From Xestospongia muta (Eukaryota > Porifera > Demospongiae > Haplosclerida > Petrosiidae), in assembly GCA_963693285.1 (NCBI GenBank), contig OY848920.1, positions 10,166,182 to 10,230,181 of the forward strand: DNA of 64,000 nucleotides, written 5' to 3'. The position numbers were made by a program, and so were the translations under genes. Position 1 is the first letter of the stretch; each line of letters opens with the position of its first letter. The notes below the pieces were generated by a model. The model searched no databases. It worked only from the letters and a program-made list of their open reading frames with translations, and had not been told where the DNA came from. Shown here in pieces: positions 47,520-59,469 of the stretch.

Positions 47520-50500
47520 TCAATATAAGCTTTTTCCTTTGCATATTTGCTTTGATAGTGAAGGTGCTGGGCCACTGGACCTGGTATTGTATTTTCTTCT
47601 TTTTTGAGGCAAAGTGACAGAGAGTTGATCAACTATGGTATGTTGTTGAGGTGAACATGTTATTGGACTGGCAGATGATTGGTTGGGAGTGTCAATCTCC
47701 ATAGATGGTTGAGATATACATGTTATTGGACTGGCAGATGATTGGTTGGGAGTGTCAATCAATTGTATGTCCATAGATGGTTGAGATATACATGTTATTG
47801 GACTGGCAGATGATTGGTTGGGAGTGTCAATCTTTATAGGTGGTTGAGATGTACATGTTATTGGACTGGCAGATGACTGGTTGGGAGTGTCAATCAATTG
47901 TATATCCATAGATAGTTGAGATGAAGACTTTAATTGAGTAGCGGAAGGTTCATCTGTAATGTCAAGAACATGTATGTCAGATGGTGGTGAATTGAGTGTA
48001 GCCTGGGTGGCATGAGCAGGTGGTTGGTCAGAATTGCAGGCATCATTTAGGGATGGAGACATAATGGTAAGTTGAGATGTACTCTCTATGGGTGAAGAGG
48101 CTTCAACAGTTGTAGATGATGATGAGGTTGCTATAAAAAAGCTAAATCAACCGACACAATGTAGTAACTTAGTTATACCTGCTTCAAGTTTCTTTTGGAG
48201 TTGAATAGAAAAGGCTGATGCCAATATAACTGTACATTTAATAGTTTTAAACCGAGAAAATTCAGTAGGTACCTAAGAAATGAAGATACAGCACTATGTT
48301 TGCACTATTTCATGAGTTACCATGTATATACTAGCAATACAGCCAAATACTAACTGTACATTTGTACATTCTGAAAAGTTAACTTACAATTCCTTTACTA
48401 GCCAGCTCTGGAGTTGAAAATGGTCGAGGATTGTTATGTTTGCCATTCTTAGTGTCATGCAGGTATGATCGGATGGTGCATTTGGCATCCATGCTTAAAC
48501 CAGGGACCTTGTTTAACAAAACACAATATGCTGGATGTTTGTCATAGATAATGTTGGTACGGAAGAAAGTGACTACCTAGAAAAGGGATTTCTAAATTTT
48601 AAAATGACTTAATGCTATAACATATTTAATGCTTGTACATGTACTTAGTGGTATATTGATGCATAGGGTCTATCATAAGTGAATATCTATAAACATGTTA
48701 CAACTTGTCAATCAATCACCTGTGATGCTGGCAATCCTTCAATGCATTTTAATAACTCTTCCCCAAACTTTTCACTGTCGTTGATACCCAACTTAAATGA
48801 CTTCGACTTGTTTTCAATGTCACAAGGAGAATCTGATTGCAGCTGACTGGCACAGGTAAGAACTTCTTGACTGAAGTGTGTATCCAGTAGTTCTTTCATG
48901 CTATCCATTTTAGCTTCTTTCAAAAGCTATTAAGGATACAAAGGTATTAATGTATAATTGTAATATAGCATATTTATTCCATAATGTGCAATCTCATACG
49001 TAAGTATTATGTTTTAAATACCACTCAAAGATGAGTTGATATGGCAAGCACAATGTAAACAAAAATAGCATTTCAGTAGTATTACTATTACCAAAGTGCT
49101 ATTTTTGTTGTCATTGTGGTAACACATTCAATTCTTTGTAAAGACAATTTATAGACATCAACAGATTTAGTCAGGCTTGTTTAACACAATAATTATAGAG
49201 GATTTATTTTACATATCAACAGGCTTATTCAACACTGTATAGACATTTAACAGGCTTATTCAGCACAATGGACAGATGTTTTAACACATCAACAGGCTTA
49301 TTCAGCACAATATAGAGGATTGATTTAACATCAATTCAACACATCCATATATGGAATATCCATGTAACACATCTAAATAATTATACTCATCTTTCTACTA
49401 CACCTGTGACTATCAAACTAATGGGCACTGATACTTATTCTAGTAAAATGTACTTTGGCATGACAATAAGGTGTAAAACAAATTGTTTATGTAATGCTCA
49501 CCTGTGAGGAAAACCAATATAGGATGGAGTATGATGGTAGAACTCTTGGTATTATGTTATCTCCAGCTAACGAAGAGAGGCGAGGAAGAATTGTGTCATC
49601 AACCTCCTTTACACCTGAAGTAAAAAATTGCTGTCCGAGAGACACACAAAATCCCACACAGGTGGAACAATTCTCCCATAGTTCTGCTAGCTCCATGTAA
49701 TCTGAGAGTGACAGTTTGAGTGCTGGTGATGAGAACTGTATCATTAGACATCTTGAGGCATATCTATAAATATATTAGAGAATTTGTACTTGTATCACCA
49801 GATGAAAACCAAGAACATGTTATGCATATGTGCATAAGCAAATCAAATCCTTTTGTGATTTTATGATTTATTAGGAAGGACATGATGATGTGTCAAAGAT
49901 ACAATAGAAATTGTAAATTCATGATGAGCCTTCATTTAAAACATAACTGGACTTAAATAGCTTTGGATTATCAATAAATGTCTATACTATACAAATTGCT
50001 ATATTTAATAATTTCCTCAAAACATTATAGCGTGTACTAGCTTTAGCTGACCTTTGCTGATCAATGGTGGTGAAATTAGCAGAAATTACACATGTCGATG
50101 TTGGCTTCCTTTCTCCATATCCCATTGTCCCAGACTTGGCTCCATTATATAGGTCAATTATTAACCTACTAATATCATTTTTAGACTGTGGGTCGTCAAC
50201 TCCTAGAGGGATACTACTGGAAGAACACATTTGAAGCATTTTCTCCTTAGTGATTTTGCTAAAAAATCGAGATTCTTGAGCTCCCAGTAAGCTTAGACCA
50301 CATAGCAGGGCAGTGGTTTTGCCTGTAGCCGAATTGCCAAATGCCAGGGGAATTGGGCAGAACTTGAGTTTCTTCAGCACACTCTGATAGTGAAGAGCAA
50401 GTACAGTGGCTGAGATAGTCATAACACATGGTAAAAAGTTGTGTTGCATGTGAATTCGTAAACTTTCAAATAAGCTGCAAAGAGGGTCTGTTGTTAATGG

Positions 50501-51285
50501 TAATTCTATACTGCATTGATCACAGTCCAAAGCTACTCCAGGACCATTATAGACATGCCCTATCCATATGTACTGACTACAACCCTCATCCAAAATTTCC
50601 CCTGTTGATGACAAATGTGTCATGCTACCCATGACCCACGACCCATCCGGTTGAAGTCCAACCTTTTCTACCGCGTATTTCCTTGGGAGCTTGGCGGCTT
50701 TCCGCTTTCTGAATTGAATGTACTCCCCTAACTCTTTGTCGGAAAAACTGCATTGGAGACATGCTGCTTTAAAAGAGGAATTAAGACATTTAACAAAGTC
50801 AGATTTTTTGTTTGTACTGTCGGCTGTGAAGTAACAGGGTCTATACAGAGTTGTAAATAACATTACTTACCAAAGATTACTATACCTGGTGTTGCTGCTT
50901 TGACATGGAGTCAAATGAACAAAGTACCCTGAACTAGCTGGTACACTGCAAATCACTTCGGCAATTAGGTCGAAGTTAAAATCCGAGGCAGGATGATACC
51001 TTCCTTTCTTCAATATACCAAATGTGTCTTCATCGTGGAAACCTGTCGTAATTTGATAATTATGTGTGTGTGCATACATATTTATATATCAATTATCAAT
51101 TTTTTATGAAATTGACTAAACTAAACACAGGGCATAATAAATTTGCATTCACAATATATTGACTCACGTGAAATGTTTGGAGTCTCTTTTTCGACGCTTT
51201 CTCCTCTACTTGGGGCTCTGGTCTGAGTTGATGATTCGTGTTCACTCTCAAGTAAGTCAACCTCTACGTTGCTCTCCGTCGACAT
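47520..51285 (-). CDS. Transposon-encoded 801-aa DUF927-like P-loop ATPase
   Basis: Eight exons join in phase: 51285-51168, 51042-50871, 50816-50052, 49751-49502, 48926-48720, 48576-48388, 48272-48179 and 48130-47520 (2,406 nt). A Walker A motif, FGNSATGKTTAL, lies near residues 255-266. It is followed about 40 residues later by an acidic motif, IPLGVDDPQSK, then NGAKSGTMGYGERKP and CVISANFTTIDQQR, an order like that of DUF927 primase/helicase-associated ATPases. The C-terminal 200 residues are Ser/Pro/Thr-rich with a repeated DTPNQSSASPITC element (four copies) and a basic end (KRRKYNTRS). The gene is divergent from the transposase. A helper or helicase role in transposition is inferred. The DUF927 link is made by motif order only; other SF3/AAA-like ATPases are possible. 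Confidence 0.75.
49140..49340. repeat. Short tandem repeats in an ATPase-gene intron
   Basis: Four to five imperfect copies of a unit containing AACAGGCTTATTCAGCACAA, each about 40-55 bp, inside the 575-bp intron between exons 4 and 5. No coding role is seen. Confidence 0.6.
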
Positions 51286-51563
51286 GGTGACTTTCAATCA
51301 CTGCAGCTGAAGATTATAGGACTAACTCGTCCTAAGAAACTGTAGCTGAAAAATATGTTCTGAAGCCTGAAATATAGGACAAACGTCACTCAAAAACTTG
51401 AAATAGAAATTCGATGAGACTCCAGCTGAAAAATTAAATGTTTTTGAACAATGCACGCTCATACTCACATTATATAGTATTATTGTATATCCGTACACCC
51501 ACGTATCCTACAATATTTTAATTATCATCGCTATTTTGTGAGTGAAGTTAGTCCTGAGAAATT
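51286..51563. promoter_or_regulatory. Divergent promoter region of the transposon
   Basis: The 278 bp between the ATPase ATG (51285, minus) and the proposed transposase ATG (51564, plus). Both transcripts must start here or in their 5' leaders. Repeats of a GAAACTGTAGCTGAAAAAT-like motif occur at about 51,300-51,440. A TATATAG is at 51,473. The assignment is by position. Confidence 0.45.
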
Positions 51564-51871
51564 ATGAGATCTTTTTCTTCCTTTTCAAAGTTTATGTTGA
51601 CTGCATCTACCTTAATACTTGTCTTCAATTGCAGTGAGAGTGTAGAGATACCAGAGGAATGGAAGAAGTACTTGTTACAGATGTTGACTAGGTAATTTTA
51701 AAATAAGAATATCCGTCATATTAGCTCTATATATACATAGAACTAGAAATATAAATAGAAAGCACCTATCACAGTCCATTATAAATTAACATCGTAACAA
51801 TCTTTTATTAATCTTTTTATCTTTTTATTTGGATAAATAATTTACTTTGTATATACCTTTTAAATTATAAA

Positions 51872-51903
<32 letters not shown>

Positions 51904-54900
51904 TATGTATGAATAAAATACAAGTGAAGTGGACTATGGAATACGAACTACGACAAAAATAGACATAAAATTATTGATTATCACATTGTCTAAACATACG
52001 GTGTCACCAGAAATTAGCGATTATTTCACTTCGCGATTTCGCAATTTTACCGTGTATTCACGATTATTATGAAAATATAACATTGCCGATTAAATTGAGA
52101 ACCAAGATGTGGAAAGAATCATGAATTGTTTGTAAAATCCTGAATAGATAATTGAAATAATCGTGAATTAATTAACGGGAAAAATTGTGAATCATTAAAG
52201 TGCAATAATCATGAATTTCCAGTCAAATCATGATTTTAGACTGTGCAACAATCATGAATTTTATGTCTACTTTTGTCGTAGTTTGTTTTCCATAGTGGAC
52301 CCTTCATAATTTAATCTTCCATGTAGGATGCAGAACATAACAGCAATTATACAGCCTCCAACATTTCAAGCCTTGTTATGTAGTGACGTACCAAGTGATC
52401 TCAACCACCTTATATTACCACATGTAATTTGTTGGCACCCTTTGATACAATTTCCATTGTTAACAGATTCATTAGAAGCATGTCCAGTTGACAAATGTAA
52501 AGGAAAACTTCAGTTCCATGAGTGGGCATGTGGTCAGAGCAAGGGCAAGCAACCAAGACTTTTGCACGATATCCAACACACAGTATTACTTGCAGGGGCC
52601 ATTTATAAATGCACTGAAGGACAACATACAATATATTCTACTGATCCTCTAATCCTTCAGAAGATTGGTGTAGCTCACTTACCATTCTTTCTTTTACACC
52701 GTTCTGGATTTACACGTATATTTGTACATTGTGTTGTTAGTCTTGCTCACGAAGGCTTAAATATAAAAGCAATTGCTCGACATATTCAGAGCCTACGAGA
52801 AGAGTATGCTTCTGAACTAATTCTGAAATTAATGAAAGACTGCAGGTGCATTGGTAAAGAATTGACACAGTCAGAGATTGATTCCCTCACTGCCTCAACC
52901 TCTGTTTCTTCCATAGCACAACCATTTCCATCTAATGACATTATTGCACGATGTTTTATCATACATTTTCAACAAAATGAAGACATTTATACTGCCCATA
53001 TGATGAATTTATCCATAACAAAAAGTATCCGTTTAGACCACACATTTAAGGTGGCATCAAATATTGGATATTTACGACCTGATGGAAGGTGGGTCACCCA
53101 GTATGGCAGTGTGCTTATGGTGTTGAATGAAGAAGGTGAAGTTGTAACTTGGCAGTTTACCAACTCAACCTCAATTGATGAAGTGCAACCTCTATTGTGT
53201 AGTCTAAAAGAAAGAATCAAAGTTTCTGAAGGCACCCATTTGACAATATATGTTGACAACTGTTGTCATGTTCGGTCCAAGCTCAAGTCAATATTTGGAA
53301 ACGACACAATTGTGAAGTTAGACATATTTCATGCAATACAACGTATAACACGAGTTATGTCAAAAAAGCATTTGCTGTTTTTCACCTGTATGAATGATTT
53401 CAAAATGATTTTTAGAAAGCCAAGTGATATTGGACAAAAAAGGACAATGAGTACACCCACTTCTGAACAAATTCTGGTAAACATAGAAAACTTTGTCACA
53501 AAGTGGAAAAATGCTGAGCACAATGGACATAAAATTCTAAATGAAAAGGTTATGGAGCAAATATACTCTTTGCAGGTTCATATCAGACATGGTTGCCTAT
53601 CAGATATAGAACCTGGTGGTGGAACCAATTATAATGAGGCTTTACATCGGTATATCAATCCCCACTTTAGTCATGCAGGTCGAATTGGACTTCCTTTAGC
53701 ATATGCTATTTTGACAATTCTATTGTACAAGCATAACTGTAAAAAGTTACCTAAAGCATCTAAGTCACTGTCTGCCACATTAGCAACAAAATGCAAACCT
53801 GCACAAATGGTATCAGGTTCGTTTGGAATTGTAGGAAGAGATGGTTATGGACCACGAGACCAGTGGATGAGAATCAAAATAGATGACTTGATAACAAAAG
53901 GTGATGATTCGGAGAGTTTATTATATTTCACTGGTGATGGCGATGATTGTTTTACAATGTCCATTACAGATATTCACCGAATAGTGAAGAACGCACAGTA
54001 TTCAACTGATGTCGCAAAACACATGCAGCAAATTTCTGATCATTCACAAACCTTCTCCTACCGAATGATGCCATTTATGTCCGGGGTGCCATCAATGTAC
54101 TTCCACAGTTTGGATAACAATACAAATCAGAGTTGTATGACACATGAGAAACGTCTAACTGGTGTATTAGATGCTTGGAACATGTGCAAACATGAAATTG
54201 AAGGAGATGGCAATTGCTGTTTTACAGCTGTTGCTTTTGGTCTGATCACCAACAGTACAAACCTAACATATGAAAACAAACAGTTTCTACTATCTTGTGG
54301 AATTGATCCATCAATGGATGTGCAAGCCATAGCAACTCAACTTAGACATCTTGCTGTAGCTGAATGGACTGAAAATTATTGTTACTATCAAGACTTCGTG
54401 CCTGGTGTGGATATTCAGCAGGAAGCTTCCAAGTTTCTATCCTCTGGATTTTACTACGGGGACCTAGCAGACACAATGATTTTAGCATTATCAAATGCTC
54501 TTCAAACTACCATAATAGTATTTTCATCCATTGAATGCCATCCAGTTTTCTGTATATCACCACGAATGCAGACAATTGCTATGCCAATTATGGTAGCATT
54601 TACACAGTATGGCTCTGGACATTATGATGGGGTACTCAGTAAGAGTAAAGGTGACCAGACTCCAAAGATGCATCTGACATGTAGCTGTGGAAAAAATGAC
54701 AAAGAAGACAAACTCCACTGTCAAGAAATAAAGTGTAAGTATACAACAGTAATCCGTTGTCATTGCTTGAAAAACAAAAGAGCCTGTTCAGAATATTGTC
54801 GTTGCAAGAACTGTGGTAACAAACTTGGAAAAAGAGTAGTACATGAAACCCATCAACGCAAAAGGAGAAAGCATGAATGGCAAATGTTTCGTCAGCTAAG

Positions 54901-55210
54901 TAGTATTGAATTTGCAGATGTTAAACTGGAACAATTATCAGGAGGACCATTAACTATCATGGAGTTTTTTGTTTTGGAAAATGTACTGGTTTACTGTGAG
55001 GAAGAAGCAATAGAACCTACTCCAGAAAATATTTCAAAATTATATGGACACATTTTGGCCACAACAACATTGTCCAGTCCTACTTTACCTCTCAGTCATA
55101 AGAATGAACGGGACATAAGTACATTTCTCGCCATGCACCAAAAAAATCTAGCTAACTTTCAATGGCTGTGCAGAAATCAACTTGATTGGAATACAAACAA
55201 TGAATTGTAG
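51564..55210 (+). CDS. Transposon-encoded 1,003-aa DDE transposase with OTU and CXC domains
   Basis: Two exons, 51564-51691 and 52327-55210, join in phase (3,012 nt). N-terminal region: CPVDKC and a later CTEGQH zinc-ligand set. The transposase core has candidate catalytic acidic residues in RLDHTFK (D280), IYVDNCCH (D353) and TNYNEALHRY (E480). An OTU-like cysteine protease domain spans about 665-815: EIEGDGNCCFTAV supplies the Cys loop (C673), and GSGHYDGV the His (H808). A cysteine-rich CXC/tesmin-like segment, about 829-873, contains RCHCLKNKRACSEYCRCKNC. OTU enzymes remove ubiquitin, and CXC domains bind DNA. The combination suggests a transposase that also edits ubiquitin marks, which is inference. 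The upstream exon supplies EIPEEWKKYLLQ; its first 23 residues are hydrophobic and the true start could differ. Confidence 0.85.
51879..51908. repeat. TA microsatellite
   Basis: About 28 bp of alternating TA in the transposase intron, broken once by TACATA. Confidence 0.85.
51934..52295. mobile_element. 362-bp MITE nested in the transposase intron
   Basis: The ends are inverted repeats of about 38 bp (CTATGGAATACGAACTACGA on the left, complement CTATGGAAAACAAACTACGA on the right), flanked by direct TGGA at 51930-51933 and 52296-52299. The interior holds several imperfect copies of ATCATGAATT-like and CGCGATTT motifs and no coding sequence. It lies wholly within the 635-bp intron, so splicing of the transposase is preserved. 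Confidence 0.75.
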
Positions 55211-55350
55211 AAAAAAATGAAGAAAAAATCAGTAATATACAGACAATTTTCTTATAATTTGAGTTATAATATAATTAGTAGAATGAAACAAATCACATAG
55301 TAGGCAGTACTCTTCTATTATTATTAATGTGAAAAGTTAAAAAAATACAC
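55211..55350. other. Transposase 3' flank
   Basis: AT-rich spacer between the transposase stop and the right satellite; likely 3' UTR. No gene is seen. Confidence 0.4.
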
Positions 55351-57478
55351 AGTATTACCAACAATACCAGTATTACCTACAATACCACTATTACCTATAA
55401 TACCAACAATACCAGTAATACCTACAATACCAGTATTACCAATAATACCAGTATTACCAACAATACCAGTATTACCAATAATACCAGTATTACCAACATT
55501 ACCAGTATTACCTATGATACCTGTATTACCAACAATACCAATATCACCTATAATACCTATAATACCAGTATTACCAACAATACCTGTCTTACCTACATAC
55601 CAGTATTACCTATAATACCTGTATTACCAACAATACCAGTATTACCGATAATACTTATAACACCAGTATTACCTACAATACCAGTATTACCAACAATACC
55701 AGTATTACCAACATTACCAGTATTACCTATAATACTTGTATTACCAACATTACCAGAATTACCTATAATACTTGTATTACCAACAATACCAGTATTACCT
55801 ATAATACCAACAATACCTGTATTACCTACAATACCAGTATTACCAACATTACCAGAATTACCTACAATACCAGTATTACCAACAATACCAGTATTACCAA
55901 CATTACCAGTATTACCTATGATACCTGTATTACCAACAATACCAACAATACCTGTATTACCAACATTACCAAATTACCTACAATACCAGTATTACCAACA
56001 ATACCAGTATTACCAACATTACCAGTATTACCTATGATACCTGCATTACCAACAATACCAACAATACCTGTATTACCTACAATACCAGTATTACCAACAT
56101 TACCAGAATTACCTACAATACCAGTATTACCAACAATACCAGTATTACCAACATTACCAGTATTACCTATGATACCTGTATTACCAACAATACCAACAAT
56201 ACCTGTATTACCTACAATACCAGTATTACCAACATTACCAGATATTACCAACAATACCAGTATTACCAACATTACCAGAATTACCTATGATACCTGTATT
56301 ACCTACAATACCAGTATTACCTACAATACCAGTATTACCAACATTACCAGAATTACCTATAATACTTGTATTACCAACAATACCAGTATTACCTATAATA
56401 CCAACAATACCTGTATTACCTATAATACCAGTATTACCAACATTACCAGTATTACCTATAATACCTGTTTTACCAACAATACCAGTATTACCTACAATAC
56501 CAGTATTACCTATAATACCTACAATACCAGTATTACCTCAAATACCAGTATTACTAATAGTACCAGTATTACCAACAATACCAGTATTACCTCAAATACC
56601 TGTCTTACCAACAATACCAGTATTACCTCAAATACCAGTATTACCTACAATACCAGTATTACCAACATTACCAGAATTACCTACAATACCAGTATTACCA
56701 ACATTACCAGAATTACCTACAATACCAGTATTACTAACAATACCAGTATTACCAACATTACCAGTATTACCTATGATACCTGTATTACCAGCAATACCAA
56801 CAATACCTGTATTACCTACAATACCAGTATTACCAACATTACCAGAATTACCTACAATACCAGTATTACTAACAATACCAGTATTACCAACATTACCAGT
56901 ATTACCTATGATACCTGTATTACCAACAATACCGACAATACCTGTATTACCTACAATACCAGTATTACCAACATTACCAGAATTACCTACAATACCAGTA
57001 TTACCAACATTACCAGTATTACCTATGATACCTGTATTACCAACAATACCAACAATACCTGTATTACCTACAATACCATTACTACCAACATTACCAGAAT
57101 TACCTACAATACCAGTATTACCAACAATACCAGTATTACCAACATTACCAGTATTACCTATGATACCTGTATTACCAACAATACCAGTATTACCTATAAT
57201 ACTTGTATTACCAACAATACCAGTATTACCTATAATACCAACAATACCTGTATTACCTACAATACCAGTATTACCAACATTACCAGTATTACCTATAATA
57301 CCTGTTTTACCAATAATACCAGTATTACCTATAATACCAACAATACCTGTATTACCTACAATACCAGTATTACCAACATTACCAGAATTACCTACAATAC
57401 CAGTATTACTTACAATACCAGTATCACCTATAATAACAGTATTATCTATATTACCTGTAATACAAGTATTACCTAGAA
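55351..57478 (-). repeat. Right 18-bp satellite array, inverted relative to the left
   Basis: The same 18-bp unit as the left array but in reverse complement (ACCAGTATTACCAACAAT on the plus strand), about 115 copies. Variants differ from those on the left: higher-order blocks with CCTATGATACCTGTATTACC recur about every 90-130 bp between 55,910 and 57,160. Frames of 480 and 408 codons through it are by-products of the period. Confidence 0.9.
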
Positions 57479-57569
57479 TGCATACTATTTTAACCCCTAT
57501 AACACAATTATGATGTCACATGATGTCATACATGATGTCATCATAGGCAAGTTATACCAAGAACCACCC
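57479..57569. repeat. Right terminal inverted repeat of the transposon
   Basis: Complement of the left end, from CTATTTTAACCCC to GAACCACCC, with an additional 12 bp (one more TGATGTCATACA unit) compared with the left. TGACATCA/TGATGTCA sites are repeated three times. Confidence 0.85.
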
Positions 57570-58047
57570 CAATATCAGGAAAGTTAAAGTTATTGTTCTA
57601 GGAGACACAGGTATTATAAAAATACACGTTAATATTGTATGTTGCCGCCATTAGGAGTAGGTAAGAGTTCTTTAGTGAGTCTAATATCTGAAGGGGAAGT
57701 CCTCACTAATCCCACGTCAACTGTAGGATGTTCAGTAGAAGTCAAGGTACCACATCCATCCATTATTGACCACACCCACATTATTCTATTGTTTTAGTTA
57801 CATGAATATACAAGATCTTTATCATCAACTCCAACCAGTTTCTTTGTAGAATTATGGGATATGGGAGGGACTGTGTCACATGAGAAGGGCCGTGGTATCT
57901 TTTATCAACAGACAAATGGTATGTATTAAAGTCACAATGAAATATCATTGTACATTTGTAGTCTCTTAGAAGACTATTGGATGGAACAGTATTGACTCTA
58001 GTATTAAGAGAAATGAACTCTTCTAATTTAAACTTGAACAAGGACAG
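57570..58047 (+). pseudogene. RABL3-like GTPase 5' exons, copy 5, interrupted by the transposon
   Basis: This is the rest of exon 1 (57570-57610, VIVLGDTG) after the insertion, then exons 57655-57746 (GVGKSSLV, VGCSVEVK) and 57798-57918 (FFVELWDMGGTV). The remaining piece, around 57975-58047, reads RRLLDGTVLTLVLREMN. The VHDL exon is unreadable, as in copies 1 and 2. With its start codon lost at the left end and 12.6 kb inserted, it cannot produce the GTPase. Confidence 0.7.
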
Positions 58048-58602
58048 GTAAGTTGAACATCTGTTTAATATATTACATCATTATGACATCATAGATTATC
58101 AAAGGATGGGATGTGGGTGTGGCTACAATGAAGAGAGAAATGTTTATTGACTTGTTCACCAGAATTTGCTTATGGTGAAAGTGGTTCAGGTGACAAGATC
58201 CCTCCTAATTCTACACTTCAATTTGAGGTTGAACTCTTTCGTTGGACTGGAGAGGACATTACCAATGATGGAGGTGTAATAATGAGTGTGGTTACCAAGG
58301 GAACAGGATACAAGAAACCCTCAGAGGGATCAACAGTCAATGGTATAATATACTAACTATCATATTACATTATAATGTACATATATAATGTTATATACTG
58401 ACTGAAGTAATAGAAATAGATTATAGCTTGTATTGTTAATGTATTATGTTACTGTATTAAGACTATTATTAATAATATGTAGTTACTATAGCAACTCAAG
58501 TTACTATAGCAACTACAGTAGTCCTAGTAATTGATGTATCCACTGTACTAGTGAGCAATGGGTGTGGCTCTTAAATTTAGTACAATATTCTAATATAATA
58601 AT

Positions 58603-59469
58603 GGTTTGGTGCCATTTCATCTAATCCCAATCATAATCCTTGCTCTTCTTGGTGGAGTGACACCAGTAGCCAATTACTGCATGCTAACTTCAGACATCAA
58701 TGTAGATGCCTGTTGCTGCAGCGAGAGTGTGGAGGTTTTCAATGGTTGAAAAGATAATAATTTTGTCCTGTTCTCCATCTTCCACCAGGAGGAATGGTTG
58801 GCCATTCAGTGTTTGAGCCCATTCACCCTCGAAAGTCACTTTTGCTTGTGTCTGGGGCATGAGAGGGAGTCGTTTTCTTCTTTCACGGTAGAGTGAGGAC
58901 TTAATGGATGGTAGTGTTGGCAATTTTTGCTGCTATATCTTCCATGTCTGGTCTGGTAGATAGCTGAAGGATCTCATTTTGGTACATCACATTTACAGGC
59001 TGGATTGTTTCCAAGACCTTTTTCTTCAGGGAAGACACGAGCTTCTCTGCCTCAATTTCAGCTTGGTTTGATGGATGGCTGTGGTTGTCACTGCATGAAA
59101 CCAGCTGATCATCCTGGGTGACGATCCTACCATTGCAGCTTCTGTTCTTGCATTGCTAGTATATTCGACCATCATGACATCTGTTAAATGTATACTGAAA
59201 GCCTCTGTAGGTGAGAGAGCGGGCACCTCTTTGTGTGGTTACAAATTCCATCTTCAGTAGTTGTAGGCTGGCTGGTGAATTAATCAATGAAGTATGGACC
59301 CCAATTTATAACATTTAGGTGTCACAAAGGAATAAACAAATAAATAAACAAACAATAAACATGTGTGTGTCACAAATAGTGAGAAAAAACATCTATATAT
59401 GGTTTAGATGAGTTGGCACTAATTTCAGTATTTTAGAGGAATTGGGATTAGACGAAATGGCACCAAACT
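58603..59469. mobile_element. 867-bp MULE-type element in FKBP intron
   Basis: Inverted ends (GGTTTGGTGCCATTTCATCT on the left, complement AGTTTGGTGCCATTTCGTCT on the right) lie between direct repeats ATAATAAT at 58595-58602 and 59470-59477. The homologous intron in copy 2 (about 17,070-17,100) lacks it. Inside is a decayed transposase gene on the minus strand. Confidence 0.75.
58683..59251 (-). pseudogene. FLYWCH-finger/MULE transposase relic
   Basis: From ATG at 59251 the frame reads EFVTTQRGARSLTYRGFQYT, as in FLYWCH zinc fingers, then an in-frame stop where the W of the motif is expected, CKNRSCNGRIVTQDDQLVSC, a coiled stretch ending RPDMEDIAAKIANT, and, after a one-base shift, SIKSSLYRERRKRLP and PFLLVEDGEQDKIIIF. 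This order matches FLYWCH-MULE transposases. The catalytic region is missing. Confidence 0.7.

Larger units (their letters stand above)
44989..57569. mobile_element. 12.6-kb foldback DNA transposon with two intact genes
   Basis: The 8-bp target duplication CAATATCA is at 44981-44988 and 57570-57577; the empty site reads CAATATCAGGAAAG in the other RABL3-like copies. The ends are inverted repeats: left GGGTGGTTCTTGGTGTAACT, right complement GGGTGGTTCTTGGTATAACT. They match over about 85-100 bp up to GGGGTTAAAAATAGTAT, apart from a 12-bp insertion on the right. Inside each end lies about 2.1-2.3 kb of 18-bp satellite in opposite orientation. Between them are a minus-strand P-loop ATPase gene and a plus-strand DDE/OTU transposase gene, both open throughout, so the element may be autonomous. 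The superfamily is not certain: an 8-bp duplication fits hAT, P or MULE, and the satellite ends recall Foldback/Galileo elements. Confidence 0.9.

Noticed and set aside
56034..57513. Long open frames of 480 and 408 codons
   Set aside because: They are by-products of the 18-bp satellite period; no coding signal beyond repeated hexapeptides.
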